Program-made: the position numbers and the translations under genes
Notes under the pieces: generated by a model
What the model was told of the DNA's origin: nothing
Databases searched by the model: none
Seen by the model: only the letters and a program-made list of their open reading frames with translations
Part shown: positions 9,679 through 19,516 of the stretch, one piece after another
Position numbering within the stretch: position 1 is the first letter of the stretch
How the letters are laid out: each line of letters begins with the position of its first letter
DNA from: Alteromonas antoniana
GTDB lineage: Bacteria > Pseudomonadota > Gammaproteobacteria > Enterobacterales > Alteromonadaceae
Assembly (NCBI RefSeq): GCF_019249295.1
Contig: NZ_JAESDH010000006.1
Location: 160,761-224,760 of the forward strand
DNA length: 64,000 bases
Direction: 5' to 3'

Positions 9679-10797
9679 ATGACACGCAAATTCTGGCTGT
9701 ACACGGTTCTGGTGATTGCATTGCTGTTGCTCGCAGTGCGCATGGCCATGCCTTACGCTGCCCAGTGGTACATCAATAAAACACTCAGTCAGCCTGGCTC
9801 GTACAGCGGCAGAGTAGGCGATGTCGATCTGATGTTATGGCGGGGCGCCTACTCACTGGAAAATGTGCTGCTGTATAAAGATAACGGTGAAGTAGATAAA
9901 CCGCTGTTCCAGGCAAATTATGTTGAGTTTTCATTACTCTGGTCTGCATTGCTTGACGGCTCTGCAGTCGGCTCGGTAATCATTCGCGAACCGGAAATCA
10001 ACTTTGTTGATGGCCGGGATCAGGCTAGAAGTCAGGTTGGCAGAAACGAAAACTGGTTAACTATCGCCAACCAGCTTTTTCCACTGAAAATCGACCGCCT
10101 CGACATCTACAACGGCATAGTGGCCTTTCACAATCCTGACACCTCTCCTGAAATACATATCTCATTACACGATATCCGACTGATCCTGCGTAATGTGGTT
10201 AACAGCCGTGACCTGTCCAAAAACATGGTAGCGACGCTGAATGCTACGGGTCAGACCGCTGAACAAGGGCATATCTCGGCATCTGGCTCAATGGATCCCA
10301 GCACCGCAAAACCCACGTTTGATATTAATGTGGAGGCCAGCGATGTGGCGCTGGTTAATTTCAGGAACCTGCTGGACACTTACGCGCCATTTGATCTTGA
10401 AGCCGGTTCGCTGGAATTCGCTATGGAGCTGGCGGCCGATAATGGCAGCATTACGGGTTACGCAAAGCCGGTTATCCATAATGTAGAAGTGTTTTCCTGG
10501 AAAGGCGATATCGTACGCGATGGTGACGGTCCCCTGGAGGCTATCGGTGAAATGGCGTCAGCGTTTGTGACCGAGCTGTTTGAAAACCAGTCGGAGGATC
10601 AAATAGCAACGCGGATCCCGATAGAAGGGTCACTCAGCGAGCCTGAAACTGACACCCTCAGTACCCTCGGCGGCGTATTAAAAAACGCGTTTATCAAAGC
10701 TATGCAGGGCAGTCTGGAAAACAGCATAACCCTGGATGATGTGCAGACGGACTCCGAACCGGAAACAGATAAAGCTGGTGACGCTGCTGGCGCTTGA
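9679..10797 (+). CDS. DUF748/AsmA-like membrane-anchored protein
   Basis: A 372-residue protein with an N-terminal membrane anchor (YTVLVIALLLLAVRMAM) and a periplasmic domain of repeated short beta-strands. Segments such as VGDVDLMLWRGAYSLENVLLYK and DRLDIYNGIVAFHNP are typical of DUF748, part of the AsmA-like superfamily linked to envelope lipid transport. ATG 9679 is chosen because GAGGCGAGG lies directly upstream and the protein then starts MTRKFW just before the anchor. The C-terminus is low-complexity and acidic. The precise role is not known. Confidence 0.75.
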   Translation: MTRKFWLYTVLVIALLLLAVRMAMPYAAQWYINKTLSQPGSYSGRVGDVDLMLWRGAYSLENVLLYKDNGEVDKPLFQANYVEFSLLWSALLDGSAVGSVIIREPEINFVDGRDQARSQVGRNENWLTIANQLFPLKIDRLDIYNGIVAFHNPDTSPEIHISLHDIRLILRNVVNSRDLSKNMVATLNATGQTAEQGHISASGSMDPSTAKPTFDINVEASDVALVNFRNLLDTYAPFDLEAGSLEFAMELAADNGSITGYAKPVIHNVEVFSWKGDIVRDGDGPLEAIGEMASAFVTELFENQSEDQIATRIPIEGSLSEPETDTLSTLGGVLKNAFIKAMQGSLENSITLDDVQTDSEPETDKAGDAAGA

Positions 10798-10972
10798 AGC
10801 ATGCGTTCAGGGTGCAGGTGCGAAAGCTGTAATTATGCGAGTTTTCGGTGCGAAGCGCTTAGACGGCATGCCAGGTTTTTTGGGGCGAAACGCATTATCG
10901 CTCGAAGCCATATCCCCTTTTTAAAAATGCGTTCAATCCATGACGTTGAGTGAGTGAACGTCAGAGTGAGTA

Positions 10973-11212
10973 TTAATAGTGCGGAGGCGGCGTTTCCTCT
11001 GACTGTTTGGCGATGTTCGACGTTTGCATGGTTTTAACGCGGTCAATAACGTGCTTCATCTTAAACGACAAATCGTCCAGTTGCTTTTGCTGTGCAGTCA
11101 ATGCGTCGTTGAGGCTGTCGATGGTATGTTCCTGAAAAGCCACCTTTGTCTCAAGCTCTTCAATTTGTTGCTGTGCCTGTTTCAAGGCGTCTGCGGCGTC
11201 ATTACTTGTCAT
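10973..11212 (-). CDS. slyX: SlyX family protein
   Basis: A 79-residue coiled-coil protein. A heptad region (QQQIEELETKVAFQEHTIDSLNDAL) and the terminal PPPHY are diagnostic of SlyX, a small protein of unknown function. The start overlaps the end of the WD40 lipoprotein gene by 11 bases, so the two are read as one operon. It is convergent with the DUF748 gene. Confidence 0.9.
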   Translation of the reverse strand: MTSNDAADALKQAQQQIEELETKVAFQEHTIDSLNDALTAQQKQLDDLSFKMKHVIDRVKTMQTSNIAKQSEETPPPHY

Positions 11213-12206
11213 GATTTACTTCCCAGGTTTCTGCAAGGCCGCTGCTGCTTAACGATAGTATGCGGTGATCATCGATAAAGCCGACGCCATAGACCACAGC
11301 CGTTGGCGGACTCTGATCCTTTCTGGGTTCCACTTCCCAAGATTCCAGTTGTTCGCCAGACTGCACATCCCACAGGAAGATACGACGGGAAGGCGACCCG
11401 GTTAGCAAGTACTTACCATCTTTTGAGAAAACAGCGTCGGTGAATATTTTCTGACGCGCAATATACTGCAAGTTGCTGATGGGTTCACCTGTTTGTGCGT
11501 CCCAGATTTGAGATTTCTGCTGGCTGTCGGCAGTAAAGATGTATCTGCCCTGGTCATCTAAGGCCACCAGCGTGACTCGGGTCGGATGATGGAACGTATG
11601 AATAATTTGCCCGCTTTCGGTACTCCACAGGTACGCCGTGTAGTCATTGCCGCCGCTTAAGGCAAACCTGCCGTTAGGGGAGATATCGACACTGTTCACT
11701 TTTTCCTGGTGCCCCATAAATTCCAGGCGACGCTGGCTCTGAGGCTCGAAAAACATTACCTTGCCGTTTGAGCGGCCCACCAGAATGCCTCGTCCCGAAT
11801 CAGTCACCGCGACATCGCGTATTGTCGACTCATCGATTCGCCAGAAGCCCTCAGGCTCACCATTGTTCATATTCCACAATGCAAAAGCGGTGCGGTCTGC
11901 GGTTACGGCGTATTGATTGTCTGCGGAAATGTGTACCAGAACAACGGTATTGTCGGCTCCGCCCTGATGACTCCACTGAAACGTCGGTGTCTGTGCGCCA
12001 GTCTCCCACACGTTGATGCCATTGTTTACTCCCGACACCACGCTAACCGATCCATCCGGCGAGATATCAGCAGCGTATGCGCCCTCTTCTACTGCCCGCG
12101 ATGTTTTCAGCGGCGTGGTATCGGGAATGGTACAGCCGCTCAATACACTGCACATCGCGATAAATAATGACATCGGCAGGAACAATCGTGGAGTTAACAT
12201 AGTCAA
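11202..12206 (-). CDS. WD40-repeat lipoprotein
   Basis: A 334-residue protein with a lipoprotein signal peptide (lipobox VLSGC near residue 25) and at least six WD40-like blades with GD/GH and W-D/W-N ends (for example AYLWSTESGQ, SQIWDAQTGE, IFLWDVQSGE). It is therefore expected to be a membrane-anchored beta-propeller facing the periplasm. Partner and function cannot be read from the sequence. It lies immediately upstream of and overlaps slyX, an arrangement seen in related marine genera. Confidence 0.8.
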   Translation of the reverse strand: MTMLTPRLFLPMSLFIAMCSVLSGCTIPDTTPLKTSRAVEEGAYAADISPDGSVSVVSGVNNGINVWETGAQTPTFQWSHQGGADNTVVLVHISADNQYAVTADRTAFALWNMNNGEPEGFWRIDESTIRDVAVTDSGRGILVGRSNGKVMFFEPQSQRRLEFMGHQEKVNSVDISPNGRFALSGGNDYTAYLWSTESGQIIHTFHHPTRVTLVALDDQGRYIFTADSQQKSQIWDAQTGEPISNLQYIARQKIFTDAVFSKDGKYLLTGSPSRRIFLWDVQSGEQLESWEVEPRKDQSPPTAVVYGVGFIDDHRILSLSSSGLAETWEVNHDK

Positions 12207-12259
12207 ATGGCTTTCGCTTTACAGTCACTGGGTTTACCATAGCACGGAACCTATTACTT

Positions 12260-12286
12260 TTGACATCGTGTTTAACGCGCTACAAG
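12260..12286 (+). promoter_or_regulatory. Possible sigma-70 promoter of the FKBP gene
   Basis: A perfect TTGACA (12260-12265) is followed after 15 bases by TACAAG (12281-12286). The spacing is short, so this is only a candidate for the gene starting at 12344. Confidence 0.3.
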
Positions 12287-12343
12287 GCGCAGTTTTATTG
12301 AGAAAGAGGCACGATAAGACCTATAACTTTTTGGAGATGTTTT

Positions 12344-13138
12344 ATGCAAAAGTCGCTTGTCGCCTTATCAACTATCGCTGCACTGGGCCTGTTTGCCTGT
12401 CAGCCGCAAACCGAAAAAGCAGCTGAAACTAAAGACGTGGCAGAGGCGCAGGAAACTGCAGCACCATCCGTTGCGGCGGAAGAGATGACCGATGCGCAGA
12501 AACAAGCCTATGCAATGGGTGCCAGCATGGGGCTGTTTGTTCAGCAACGTGCGCAGCAGCAAGAGCAACTAGGCGAGCCAATGGACAAAGAGTCACTGAA
12601 GCAGGGCTTTGATGATGCACTGAAAGATGCTCTGAAGTTTACTCCTCAGGAAATTCAGCAGTTTGCACAGGCTGGTGAAGAAGCCATCCGCATCAAGCAA
12701 CAGGAAATGGCAGCTAAAGCTGCAGAAGAAAATATCGCAGAGGGCGAAGCGTATCTTGCGGAAAACAAGAAGCGTGAAGGCGTAATGACCACCGAGTCAG
12801 GCCTGCAATACGAAGTTCTTGAAGAAGGAGAAGGTGCGAGCCCGGCCGCCGAAGACACCGTAAAAGTACATTACAAAGGCACATTGCTGGACGGCACCGA
12901 GTTTGATTCATCTTACAAGCGTGGTGAACCTGCGGTTTTCCCATTGAACCGTGTTATCGCGGGCTGGACCGAAGGCGTTCAACTGATGAAGGAAGGCGCA
13001 AAATACCGCTTCCATATCCCTTCAGACTTGGCCTACGGCCAACGCTCTCAAGGCGCAATCACGCCTAATTCAACGCTGATTTTCGATGTCGAACTACTTG
13101 AAGTTGTTGATACAGAAAACGAGGGCGCGTCTGAATAA
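12344..13138 (+). CDS. fkpA: FkpA/Mip-type FKBP peptidyl-prolyl isomerase
   Basis: A 264-residue envelope isomerase and chaperone. The signal peptide ends at GLFACQ, a cysteine in a nearly canonical lipobox, so it could be a lipoprotein like Mip. Residues about 45-145 are the helical FKBP_N dimerisation region, rich in Q and E. Residues about 155-255 are the FKBP domain with [31 protein letters not shown] and the closing [11 protein letters not shown] strand. It is followed by a strong terminator and is monocistronic. Confidence 0.9.
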   Translation: MQKSLVALSTIAALGLFACQPQTEKAAETKDVAEAQETAAPSVAAEEMTDAQKQAYAMGASMGLFVQQRAQQQEQLGEPMDKESLKQGFDDALKDALKFTPQEIQQFAQAGEEAIRIKQQEMAAKAAEENIAEGEAYLAENKKREGVMTTESGLQYEVLEEGEGASPAAEDTVKVHYKGTLLDGTEFDSSYKRGEPAVFPLNRVIAGWTEGVQLMKEGAKYRFHIPSDLAYGQRSQGAITPNSTLIFDVELLEVVDTENEGASE

Positions 13139-13156
13139 GTGCAGACTCCCTTATGA

Positions 13157-13190
13157 GAAAAGCCGACGATATCCGTCGGCTTTTTTGTTT
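13157..13190 (+). terminator. Rho-independent terminator after fkpA
   Basis: AAAAGCCGACG / CGTCGGCTTTTTT, an 11-bp stem with a 5-base loop and a run of six Ts, 20 bases after the stop codon. Confidence 0.92.
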
Positions 13191-13407
13191 CAAGACAGCG
13201 TAATCCTTGCTCACCTTATCCCTACGTGCATGGACGCCTGTATGGGTTCAAGCGCGTACCTGACTAGTAAGCCAGGCTATTCGTAATATGCTTGGTATCT
13301 CGAATTTTCATTATTAAGTATAGTGCAAAGTGGCCAGATTTCCGCTGAACCGACCGCCTTTTATGGAACGATTTTATCTAAGGAAGATGCTGATATAACT
13401 TCTGGAT

Positions 13408-13653
13408 TTAGCGGGGCTGGCGACGACGCTCTTTGCGTGTTCTGAGCGTGGCGTAATGGTGCAAGATAATATGCCCCAGTTTATACATTAACATGCCAGC
13501 AAGCAGCATCAGGCCGGTGCGCAGAGAGTCTATGCGAACCAGAACGTCAATCATGCCAATAATAACCAGTAGTACGCCGGTGAGAAATAGCAAAAAGCCG
13601 ACGATGGTGGCGCTGGTTGCTGTGGCGTTGGTTTTCTTATGATGACTGCTCAT
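13408..13653 (-). CDS. Small inner-membrane protein, unknown
   Basis: An 81-residue protein with two predicted membrane helices (VGFLLFLTGVLLVIIGMIDVLV and LMLLAGMLMYKLGHIIL) and a strongly basic C-terminus (RTRKERRRQPR). ATG 13653 is preferred; a TTG start at 13689 would add 12 residues. Neither has a good ribosome site, so coding status is likely but not certain. It is divergent from greB. I do not recognise a family. Confidence 0.55.
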   Translation of the reverse strand: MSSHHKKTNATATSATIVGFLLFLTGVLLVIIGMIDVLVRIDSLRTGLMLLAGMLMYKLGHIILHHYATLRTRKERRRQPR

Positions 13654-13759
13654 AGGTTGAGACTCATCATTGGCTAAAGGTGCTCGCAATGTTGTGGTCC
13701 TGTACTAAGTTAAAAATAAGACATTACCTATTGGCATCTGTTCAAATTTTATTCTCCCT

Positions 13760-13789
13760 TTGCGAAAAATACGCAAAAAGTGTTATAAG
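13760..13789 (+). promoter_or_regulatory. Probable sigma-70 promoter of greB
   Basis: TTGCGA (13760-13765), 17-base spacer, TTATAA (13783-13788), about 67 bases ahead of the greB start. Confidence 0.45.
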
Positions 13790-13855
13790 CCGAAGCGACA
13801 GTTATCTATTATCGGCATCTAATCAGCATTTTTTATTGTAAATACAGACCTTATT

Positions 13856-14341
13856 GTGAAAACACCACTTGTAACCCGAAAGGGCTATCAGAAATTACGA
13901 GACGAGCTGGAAACGCTGTGGCGTGAAGAGCGACCGGAAATTACGCGCAAAGTGACCTGGGCGGCCAGCTTAGGGGATCGCAGTGAGAACGCAGATTACC
14001 AGTATAATAAAAAGAAGCTTCGCGAGATCGACCGTCGGGTCCGCTATCTGCGCAAGTGTTTGGAAAACCTGAAAGTTGTCGACTACACCCCCCAGCAAGA
14101 AGGCAAAGTTTTTTTTGGTGCCTGGGTGGAAATTGAAAATGATGATGCAAAGGTAATGACCTTACGACTGGTTGGCTATGATGAAATTTTTGGCCGCAAA
14201 GACTACATTTCCATCGACTCGCCAATGGCCCGCGCTCTGGTAGGAAAAGTCGAGGATGACGATGTTACCGTCAAGACCGAAGCCGGCACGTTTACCTGGT
14301 GGATAAACCGAATTTGGTATGACCCGACGGACAAAATTTAA
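13856..14341 (+). CDS. greB: Transcription elongation factor GreB
   Basis: Cleavage factor that rescues backtracked RNA polymerase. It is 161 residues and begins MKTPLVTRKGYQKL, the exact start of the GreB family. The tip motif GDRSENADYQYNKKKLREIDRR, with the catalytic acidic pair, is followed by KVFFGAWVEIENDD and YDEIFGRKDYISIDSPMARAL. GreB rather than GreA is shown by the NKKKLREIDRRVRYLRKCLENL helix. The start codon is GTG. Confidence 0.97.
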   Translation: MKTPLVTRKGYQKLRDELETLWREERPEITRKVTWAASLGDRSENADYQYNKKKLREIDRRVRYLRKCLENLKVVDYTPQQEGKVFFGAWVEIENDDAKVMTLRLVGYDEIFGRKDYISIDSPMARALVGKVEDDDVTVKTEAGTFTWWINRIWYDPTDKI

Positions 14342-14702
14342 TATCGGTGTAGCGAACGACATTGCGCCGGTGCGTAACAACTGCAGACTGCATAATTTTC
14401 TGCTTCTGTGACAGAGTTTTTTCTCTCTGAGCAGATCGATGTGAAGCGTGAGAGGGCTTGGCCGAACACATTACTTTGGCGAATGCGAAATTCGGTTTGG
14501 TTACCGGGATAATCGGACTTCTGTCACCGGGGGGCAGTGGTATATACTTGCTCCACTTTTTTTCGTGCCTGGGGAGTGCTGACCAGCGCTGTACCGTTTT
14601 GCAACAATCGGTATAGCAGCGATAAGCACACCCTGGAACCGGGACGCGATAGCGTTGCGCCGGTATCCATTTTTACTGACGAGTTAGGTCTCAGAGTCTT
14701 AT
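14342..14702. other. 361-bp spacer between greB and tex
   Basis: No credible gene, RNA or strong stem was seen. Both genes run rightwards; the tex promoter presumably lies here but no box could be assigned. Confidence 0.4.
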
Positions 14703-17021
14703 ATGATCATAAACAAAATCGCCGACGAACTTGCCGTTAATCCCGCGCAGGTTCAGTCCGCCGTCGCGCTGCTGGATGAAGGCGCCACTGTTCCATTTAT
14801 CGCCCGCTACCGAAAAGAGGCCACACAGGGACTGGACGATACCCAGTTGCGCAATCTGGAGCAGCGGCTGACGTATCTTCGCGAACTGGAAGACCGACGC
14901 GGCGTTATCCTAAAATCTATCGAAGAGCAGGGTAAACTGACTGACGCTCTACGCAATCAGATAGATAGTGCGGACAACAAAACCTCGCTGGAAGATCTGT
15001 ATCTGCCTTATAAACCTCGTCGCCGCACAAAAGGGCAGATAGCCATAGAGGCCGGCCTGGAGCCGCTCGCTGACGCGCTGTTTAACGATCCCTCGCTGGA
15101 GCCGGAAAGTGAAGCACAGCAATATATTAAGGCTGATAACGGTGTAGCTGACACTAAGGCTGCACTGGAAGGAGCCCGTTATATTCTGATGGAGCGCTTT
15201 GCCGAGGACGCCAGTTTGCTGGCGAAGATCCGCGATTATCTGCAAAAGAATGCCCACGTCACCAGCACAGTGGCCCCTGGCAAAGAAAACGAAGCCATAA
15301 AATACAAAGATTACTTTGCGCATTCAGAAAAGCTCAGCAAAGTGCCATCTCACCGGGCGCTGGCTATGTTCCGCGGCCGCAATGAGGGCATGTTGCACAT
15401 CCAGCTCAACGCCGATCCACAAAATGAAGACAACACGCAGTCATCCCATTGCGAGCATATCATTGCCGAGCACTATCAGATCACGCACCGCAACCGTCCA
15501 GGCGACAACTTCATGGCTCAGGTTGTGCAGTGGACCTGGAAGATTAAGATCGCACTGCACATGGAAACCGAACTTTTCAGTGCGCTTCGCGAGCAAGCTG
15601 AAGAAGAGGCTATCAACGTCTTTGCGAAAAACCTTAACGACCTGTTGATGGCAGCGCCGGCTGGCGCGAAAACCACAATGGGACTGGATCCGGGCCTGCG
15701 CACCGGGGTAAAAGTGGCCATTGTTGATGCCACCGGTAAAGTGGTTGCCACCAACACCATTTTTCCACACGCACCGCAGAATCAGTGGGATAAGTCGCTA
15801 CGCACGCTGGCTACATTGTGTAAACAGCACAAGGTGGATCTCATCAGCATCGGTAACGGCACCGGCTCTCGTGAGACCGATAAACTGGTTGGCGATATGC
15901 TGAAGGCTAACAGCGAACTGAAAGCTCAGAAAATCATGGTTAGTGAGGCAGGCGCTTCGGTGTATTCGGCGTCTGAACTGGCATCAAAAGAGCTGCCAGG
16001 GATGGATGTCTCGTTACGTGGCGCGGTATCTATTGCACGCCGTCTGCAGGATCCACTCGCTGAGCTGGTAAAAATCGAACCTAAAGCCATTGGGGTCGGC
16101 CAGTATCAGCATGATGTCAGTCAGAGTCAGTTGGGTAAGTCGCTGGATCGGGTTATCGAAGACTGTGTAAACGCCGTCGGCGTTGATTTGAATACCGCAT
16201 CACCGGCATTGCTTAGCTATGTGTCTGGTCTTAACCGCACGCTGGCGCACAATATTGTTCAGTTTCGGGATACCAATGGCGCGTTTGGCGATCGCAAAGC
16301 GCTGCTGAAAGTTGAACGTCTGGGACCAAAAGCCTTTGAGCAGGCTGCAGGCTTCCTGCGAATTGTGAACGGAACCAACCCGCTGGACCGCTCTGCGGTG
16401 CACCCGGAAGCGTACCCCGTCGTTGACAAAATTGTCGACCATACCGCCGTCGCCGTAAATGACCTGATAGGCAATACCGAGTTACTAAAAAGCTTGTCAC
16501 CTGACACCTTTACCGACGATGACTTTGGCTTGCCGACAGTAAAAGACATTCTGAAAGAACTGGACAAGCCGGGTCGTGATCCCCGCCCTGAATTTAAAAC
16601 CGCGACATTTAAAGAAGGCGTTGAGACACTCAACGATCTTAAGCCCGGGATGATTCTGGAAGGAGTCGTAAGCAACGTGGCCAACTTCGGAGCGTTTGTG
16701 GATGTGGGTGTCCATCAGGATGGCCTGGTACATATTTCGGCGCTGACGAATAAGTTCATTTCAGACCCGCGCGAAGTGGTTAAAGCCGGTGATATTGTGA
16801 AAGTGAAGGTGATGGAAGTGGACGTGCAGCGCAAGCGCATTTCCTTCACCATGCGCCTGGATGACAGCCCGGCTCCTGCTAACAAGCCTGGTGCAGGCAA
16901 GCCGAAAGGCGGTCAGAAACCAAGGGGCAAGGCTTCAGGGCAGCGGCAAAGCGGCCCGTCGCAAAATCAGGCAATGGGCAACGCCTTTGCCGATGCTTTT
17001 GCCAAGGCGAAGCAAAAATAA
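14703..17021 (+). CDS. tex: Tex family RNA-binding transcriptional accessory protein
   Basis: A 772-residue cytoplasmic nucleic-acid-binding protein. In order: an N-terminal helical Tex domain ([25 protein letters not shown]), a YqgF-like RNase H fold ([17 protein letters not shown]), helix-hairpin-helix repeats ([19 protein letters not shown]), and a C-terminal S1 domain ([21 protein letters not shown]) with a basic Gly/Lys-rich tail. All are in the expected order and length. It lies downstream of greB, a common gammaproteobacterial arrangement. Confidence 0.96.
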   Translation: MIINKIADELAVNPAQVQSAVALLDEGATVPFIARYRKEATQGLDDTQLRNLEQRLTYLRELEDRRGVILKSIEEQGKLTDALRNQIDSADNKTSLEDLYLPYKPRRRTKGQIAIEAGLEPLADALFNDPSLEPESEAQQYIKADNGVADTKAALEGARYILMERFAEDASLLAKIRDYLQKNAHVTSTVAPGKENEAIKYKDYFAHSEKLSKVPSHRALAMFRGRNEGMLHIQLNADPQNEDNTQSSHCEHIIAEHYQITHRNRPGDNFMAQVVQWTWKIKIALHMETELFSALREQAEEEAINVFAKNLNDLLMAAPAGAKTTMGLDPGLRTGVKVAIVDATGKVVATNTIFPHAPQNQWDKSLRTLATLCKQHKVDLISIGNGTGSRETDKLVGDMLKANSELKAQKIMVSEAGASVYSASELASKELPGMDVSLRGAVSIARRLQDPLAELVKIEPKAIGVGQYQHDVSQSQLGKSLDRVIEDCVNAVGVDLNTASPALLSYVSGLNRTLAHNIVQFRDTNGAFGDRKALLKVERLGPKAFEQAAGFLRIVNGTNPLDRSAVHPEAYPVVDKIVDHTAVAVNDLIGNTELLKSLSPDTFTDDDFGLPTVKDILKELDKPGRDPRPEFKTATFKEGVETLNDLKPGMILEGVVSNVANFGAFVDVGVHQDGLVHISALTNKFISDPREVVKAGDIVKVKVMEVDVQRKRISFTMRLDDSPAPANKPGAGKPKGGQKPRGKASGQRQSGPSQNQAMGNAFADAFAKAKQK

Positions 17022-17028
17022 CCATCTC

Positions 17029-17055
17029 AAAAGCCCCGTCGATACGGGGCTTTTT
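17029..17055 (+). terminator. Rho-independent terminator after tex
   Basis: AAAAGCCCCG / CGGGGCTTTTT stem with a 6-base loop, starting seven bases after the tex stop. Confidence 0.92.
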
Positions 17056-17261
17056 GTTGAGCAAGGCAACCGCTTCTGCCTTATCGGTTGCTTACCTCTT
17101 AAACATCTTTTTGCGCCTTCGGCGCGAACCTCTCGCACCTGGCAATAGCAACACCTTACGTTACAGACTGCCAGCTTAATACCAGCGCAGCATGACACGC
17201 AGCTCAGCGATACCGAAGCCGGCATCAGCAGTTACTTGGAGGTATTACGAAAAGGAAACGG

Positions 17262-18200
17262 CTATGCGTTGGCAGAGAAGCCGGCATTACTGTTGCCGGA
17301 CACACCGGAGTAAAAGCGCTGAATCACGCCGATCCGCGCTGACATTTCGTCAGCAGGGAAATCCAGAGAACGGCTACCCGAATCATCGCGCCTTTTACCC
17401 ATGCTTTCGCGGGCTTCCAGCATCGCCTCATCCAGGGTTCGCGTGGGAATTGACACATTATTGCTGTCAATGATGTCATCAAGTGAAGGCACTGACTGAG
17501 AGGAGGTGGTTGGCTCTGAGGACGTGCCTGCTGCGGCAACCTCTTTGCGGTTGGCCTCAGCAATCTCTTTGCGCGCATCAAACGCTTTCTGGGACGCTTC
17601 TGCCGCAACTTCTAAATCCTGAGGAGATGGTTGAGCTGGCGCCAATGCAGCAGCTCTGACCTGCTGCATTTTGCGAAGTGTTTGTTCAGGGCTTTGCGCA
17701 CTTGATATATCAATAGAGACCTCACCATCGGTGGCGTAGCGCTTGCCGTCAGGCCCGGTAGTAAACTCATACTGAGGGGCACCCGCATATTGACCGCCGG
17801 TCGATGCATGCGCTTTTTCATGAGTGCGCACTTCCTGATCGCGGGATTTTAACTGCTGAATTTCCTGCTGTTCTTTCTGGCGCTGCTCAGCATCTTCCTT
17901 ACCGGCACTTTCATCGCTGGCATTGTCTTTAGAGATATCTGCATCGCCCTGTGCCTGCGAAAAGCTCTGCGCTACGTTGCTTTGGATTTGGGGACGTTCG
18001 TAGGTAACAGGCGCCGGTACCTGACCGGGACTTTTTGCTCGATCGCTTTCAGAGCCGAGCCCCTTCTGGGATGCGCCCTGCTCATTTTCAGAAGCTTGTG
18101 GAATCGTTTCACGAAGCACATTGTCACGCCGGGCCGACTCCGTATTCACGTTGGCCGTAGTAAACACCAGCGATGTAGGGATGGGGGTAACAATGTTCAT
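17262..18200 (-). CDS. Putative metalloprotease, CJM1_0395/SprA-related family
   Basis: A 312-residue protein, mostly low-complexity and rich in Q, E, S and A, around one conserved block: REVRTHEKAHASTGGQYAG, then PQYEFTTGPDGKRYATDGEVSIDIS. HEKAH is the HExxH-like zinc site of this putative metalloprotease family, although the second position pattern is HEKAH with the glutamate retained. There is no signal peptide. The family is often found with flagellar genes in other bacteria. It follows the 110-residue rod-like gene by 17 bases on the same strand, so the two form an operon. Catalytic activity is unproven for the family. Confidence 0.7.
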   Translation of the reverse strand: MNIVTPIPTSLVFTTANVNTESARRDNVLRETIPQASENEQGASQKGLGSESDRAKSPGQVPAPVTYERPQIQSNVAQSFSQAQGDADISKDNASDESAGKEDAEQRQKEQQEIQQLKSRDQEVRTHEKAHASTGGQYAGAPQYEFTTGPDGKRYATDGEVSIDISSAQSPEQTLRKMQQVRAAALAPAQPSPQDLEVAAEASQKAFDARKEIAEANRKEVAAAGTSSEPTTSSQSVPSLDDIIDSNNVSIPTRTLDEAMLEARESMGKRRDDSGSRSLDFPADEMSARIGVIQRFYSGVSGNSNAGFSANA

Positions 18201-18217
18201 GGTATCGGTTAACGCCG

Positions 18218-18550
18218 TTAAGCCAGGGTGTCGATAATGGTTCCGACCGTATCGAAAGCCACATCAAGTACTTTTGCAGAGGCCTGTGCGTTTATGCTGT
18301 TCAGTTTTAACGACACCAAATCGGACGTCATATTACCTGCACTTTGCGGCAAACTGTCACGGATATTTTGCAACCCATTTAGGGATGCGTTCGCCAAAAC
18401 CGCGCCTGCGCCATTCTCGCTAACCTGCGACTGTGCGCTGCGTTGTGCAATATTCATGGACGCCTGCGTCATCCCCTCAAAGGATTTCTGCAAGCCAAAC
18501 TGACCAGAAACAATTGCCGAATTGATACCGTTATCAATAATGCTCGACAT
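18218..18550 (-). CDS. Small protein resembling flagellar rod/hook subunits
   Basis: A 110-residue protein of unknown function. The N-terminal part (SGQFGLQKSFEGMTQASMNIA) and the C-terminal helix (SDLVSLKLNSINAQASAKVLD) resemble the paired terminal helices of flagellar rod and hook proteins, but the central domain is missing and no other flagellar gene is in the window. It is directly upstream of the putative metalloprotease gene. The likeness is by eye and may only reflect a shared coiled-coil style. Confidence 0.6.
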   Translation of the reverse strand: MSSIIDNGINSAIVSGQFGLQKSFEGMTQASMNIAQRSAQSQVSENGAGAVLANASLNGLQNIRDSLPQSAGNMTSDLVSLKLNSINAQASAKVLDVAFDTVGTIIDTLA

Positions 18551-18628
18551 ATCACTACCTCTCTACTCTCATGGCTAATTATTAACCAAAAACCGTAAAA
18601 AGGGAAGTTCTTGCACTAATTCGTCGCG

Positions 18629-19450
18629 TCAGGATGCCTTACGCTCGCGTGATAGCGACGCCATAAACTGCGTAATAATATCTGCCGTCTGTTGTGGATG
18701 AGAGATAAAGGGCGCATGTGCGGCGTGAGGCAATACTACCGTATCAGACTGAGGATGAAGCTGGCAGATCATATCCACGCCGCTGGTAGGGACCAGGCTG
18801 TCTAATCTGCCATAGAGCCTGAGTGTAGGCTGAGTGATGCGCCCGATGCGAGCGCGCATATCCTCGCTGGATAGCAGCTTCAGCCCTTCCTTTAAAGCGT
18901 GAGGCGCCGGATCAGGATGCGCCGTAATATGGGTTTTAATGGCCTTGATGTCTTGTCGGGCCGTCTCGCTGCCCATCGCCTGTATGGCCAAAAATCTGTC
19001 CAGGGTCTTGCGGTAGTCTGTTTCCAGTTGACTTTCAAACTGCGAAAGCAGTTCCGGCGCAATGCCAGGCCAGCCTGCACCAGCAATAAATCTGGGTGTG
19101 GAGGCAATGGTGATAACGCCGGAAACCGTCTCGGGCAGTGACAGCGCCAGTTGTTGTGCAACCATCCCGCCAAGCGACCAGCCAGCAATAACGCAATCGT
19201 CAGGCAGGAGGCTTTCCAGCGATGCCGCGATGGTTTCGACATTATACGGGGTAGGTACGTGGTCACGACTGTTGCCAAAACCCGGAAGGTCGATGACGGT
19301 AACCCGCCAGTCATTTTCCAGATACGGTACAAAAGAGGAAAAAGCGCCACTGTTCATGCCCCAACCGTGCAGAAAAACCAGATCTTTTCCTGCGCCATGC
19401 GTACGGCTGAAAACCGTGTCTGATACGTGCGAATCTATCACTTTCGACAT
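18629..19450 (-). CDS. bioH: Pimeloyl-ACP methyl ester carboxylesterase BioH
   Basis: Alpha/beta hydrolase that releases pimeloyl-ACP for biotin synthesis. Motifs are FLHGWGMNSGAF (oxyanion loop), GWSLGGMVAQQLAL (nucleophile serine), GRLDSLVP (acid) and HAAHAPFISHP (histidine). The 273 residues match the family (256 in E. coli) and the N-terminal YSRTHG-type start is present. It is divergent from comF, with 66 bp between the start codons, the conserved bioH-gntX/comF pairing of gammaproteobacteria. Confidence 0.9.
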   Translation of the reverse strand: MSKVIDSHVSDTVFSRTHGAGKDLVFLHGWGMNSGAFSSFVPYLENDWRVTVIDLPGFGNSRDHVPTPYNVETIAASLESLLPDDCVIAGWSLGGMVAQQLALSLPETVSGVITIASTPRFIAGAGWPGIAPELLSQFESQLETDYRKTLDRFLAIQAMGSETARQDIKAIKTHITAHPDPAPHALKEGLKLLSSEDMRARIGRITQPTLRLYGRLDSLVPTSGVDMICQLHPQSDTVVLPHAAHAPFISHPQQTADIITQFMASLSRERKAS

Positions 19451-19516
19451 CCCGGTACTGATTCTGTGAAAAGTGTAGCACGGGAAAAATACAGCACACC
19501 AGAAAGAGTTTCCGAC

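Noticed and set aside
10798..10972. Possible terminators between the DUF748 gene and slyX
   Set aside because: GGCATGCC followed by AGGTTTTTT and a loose GGGG/CCCC pairing were seen, but neither forms a convincing stem with a direct T run.
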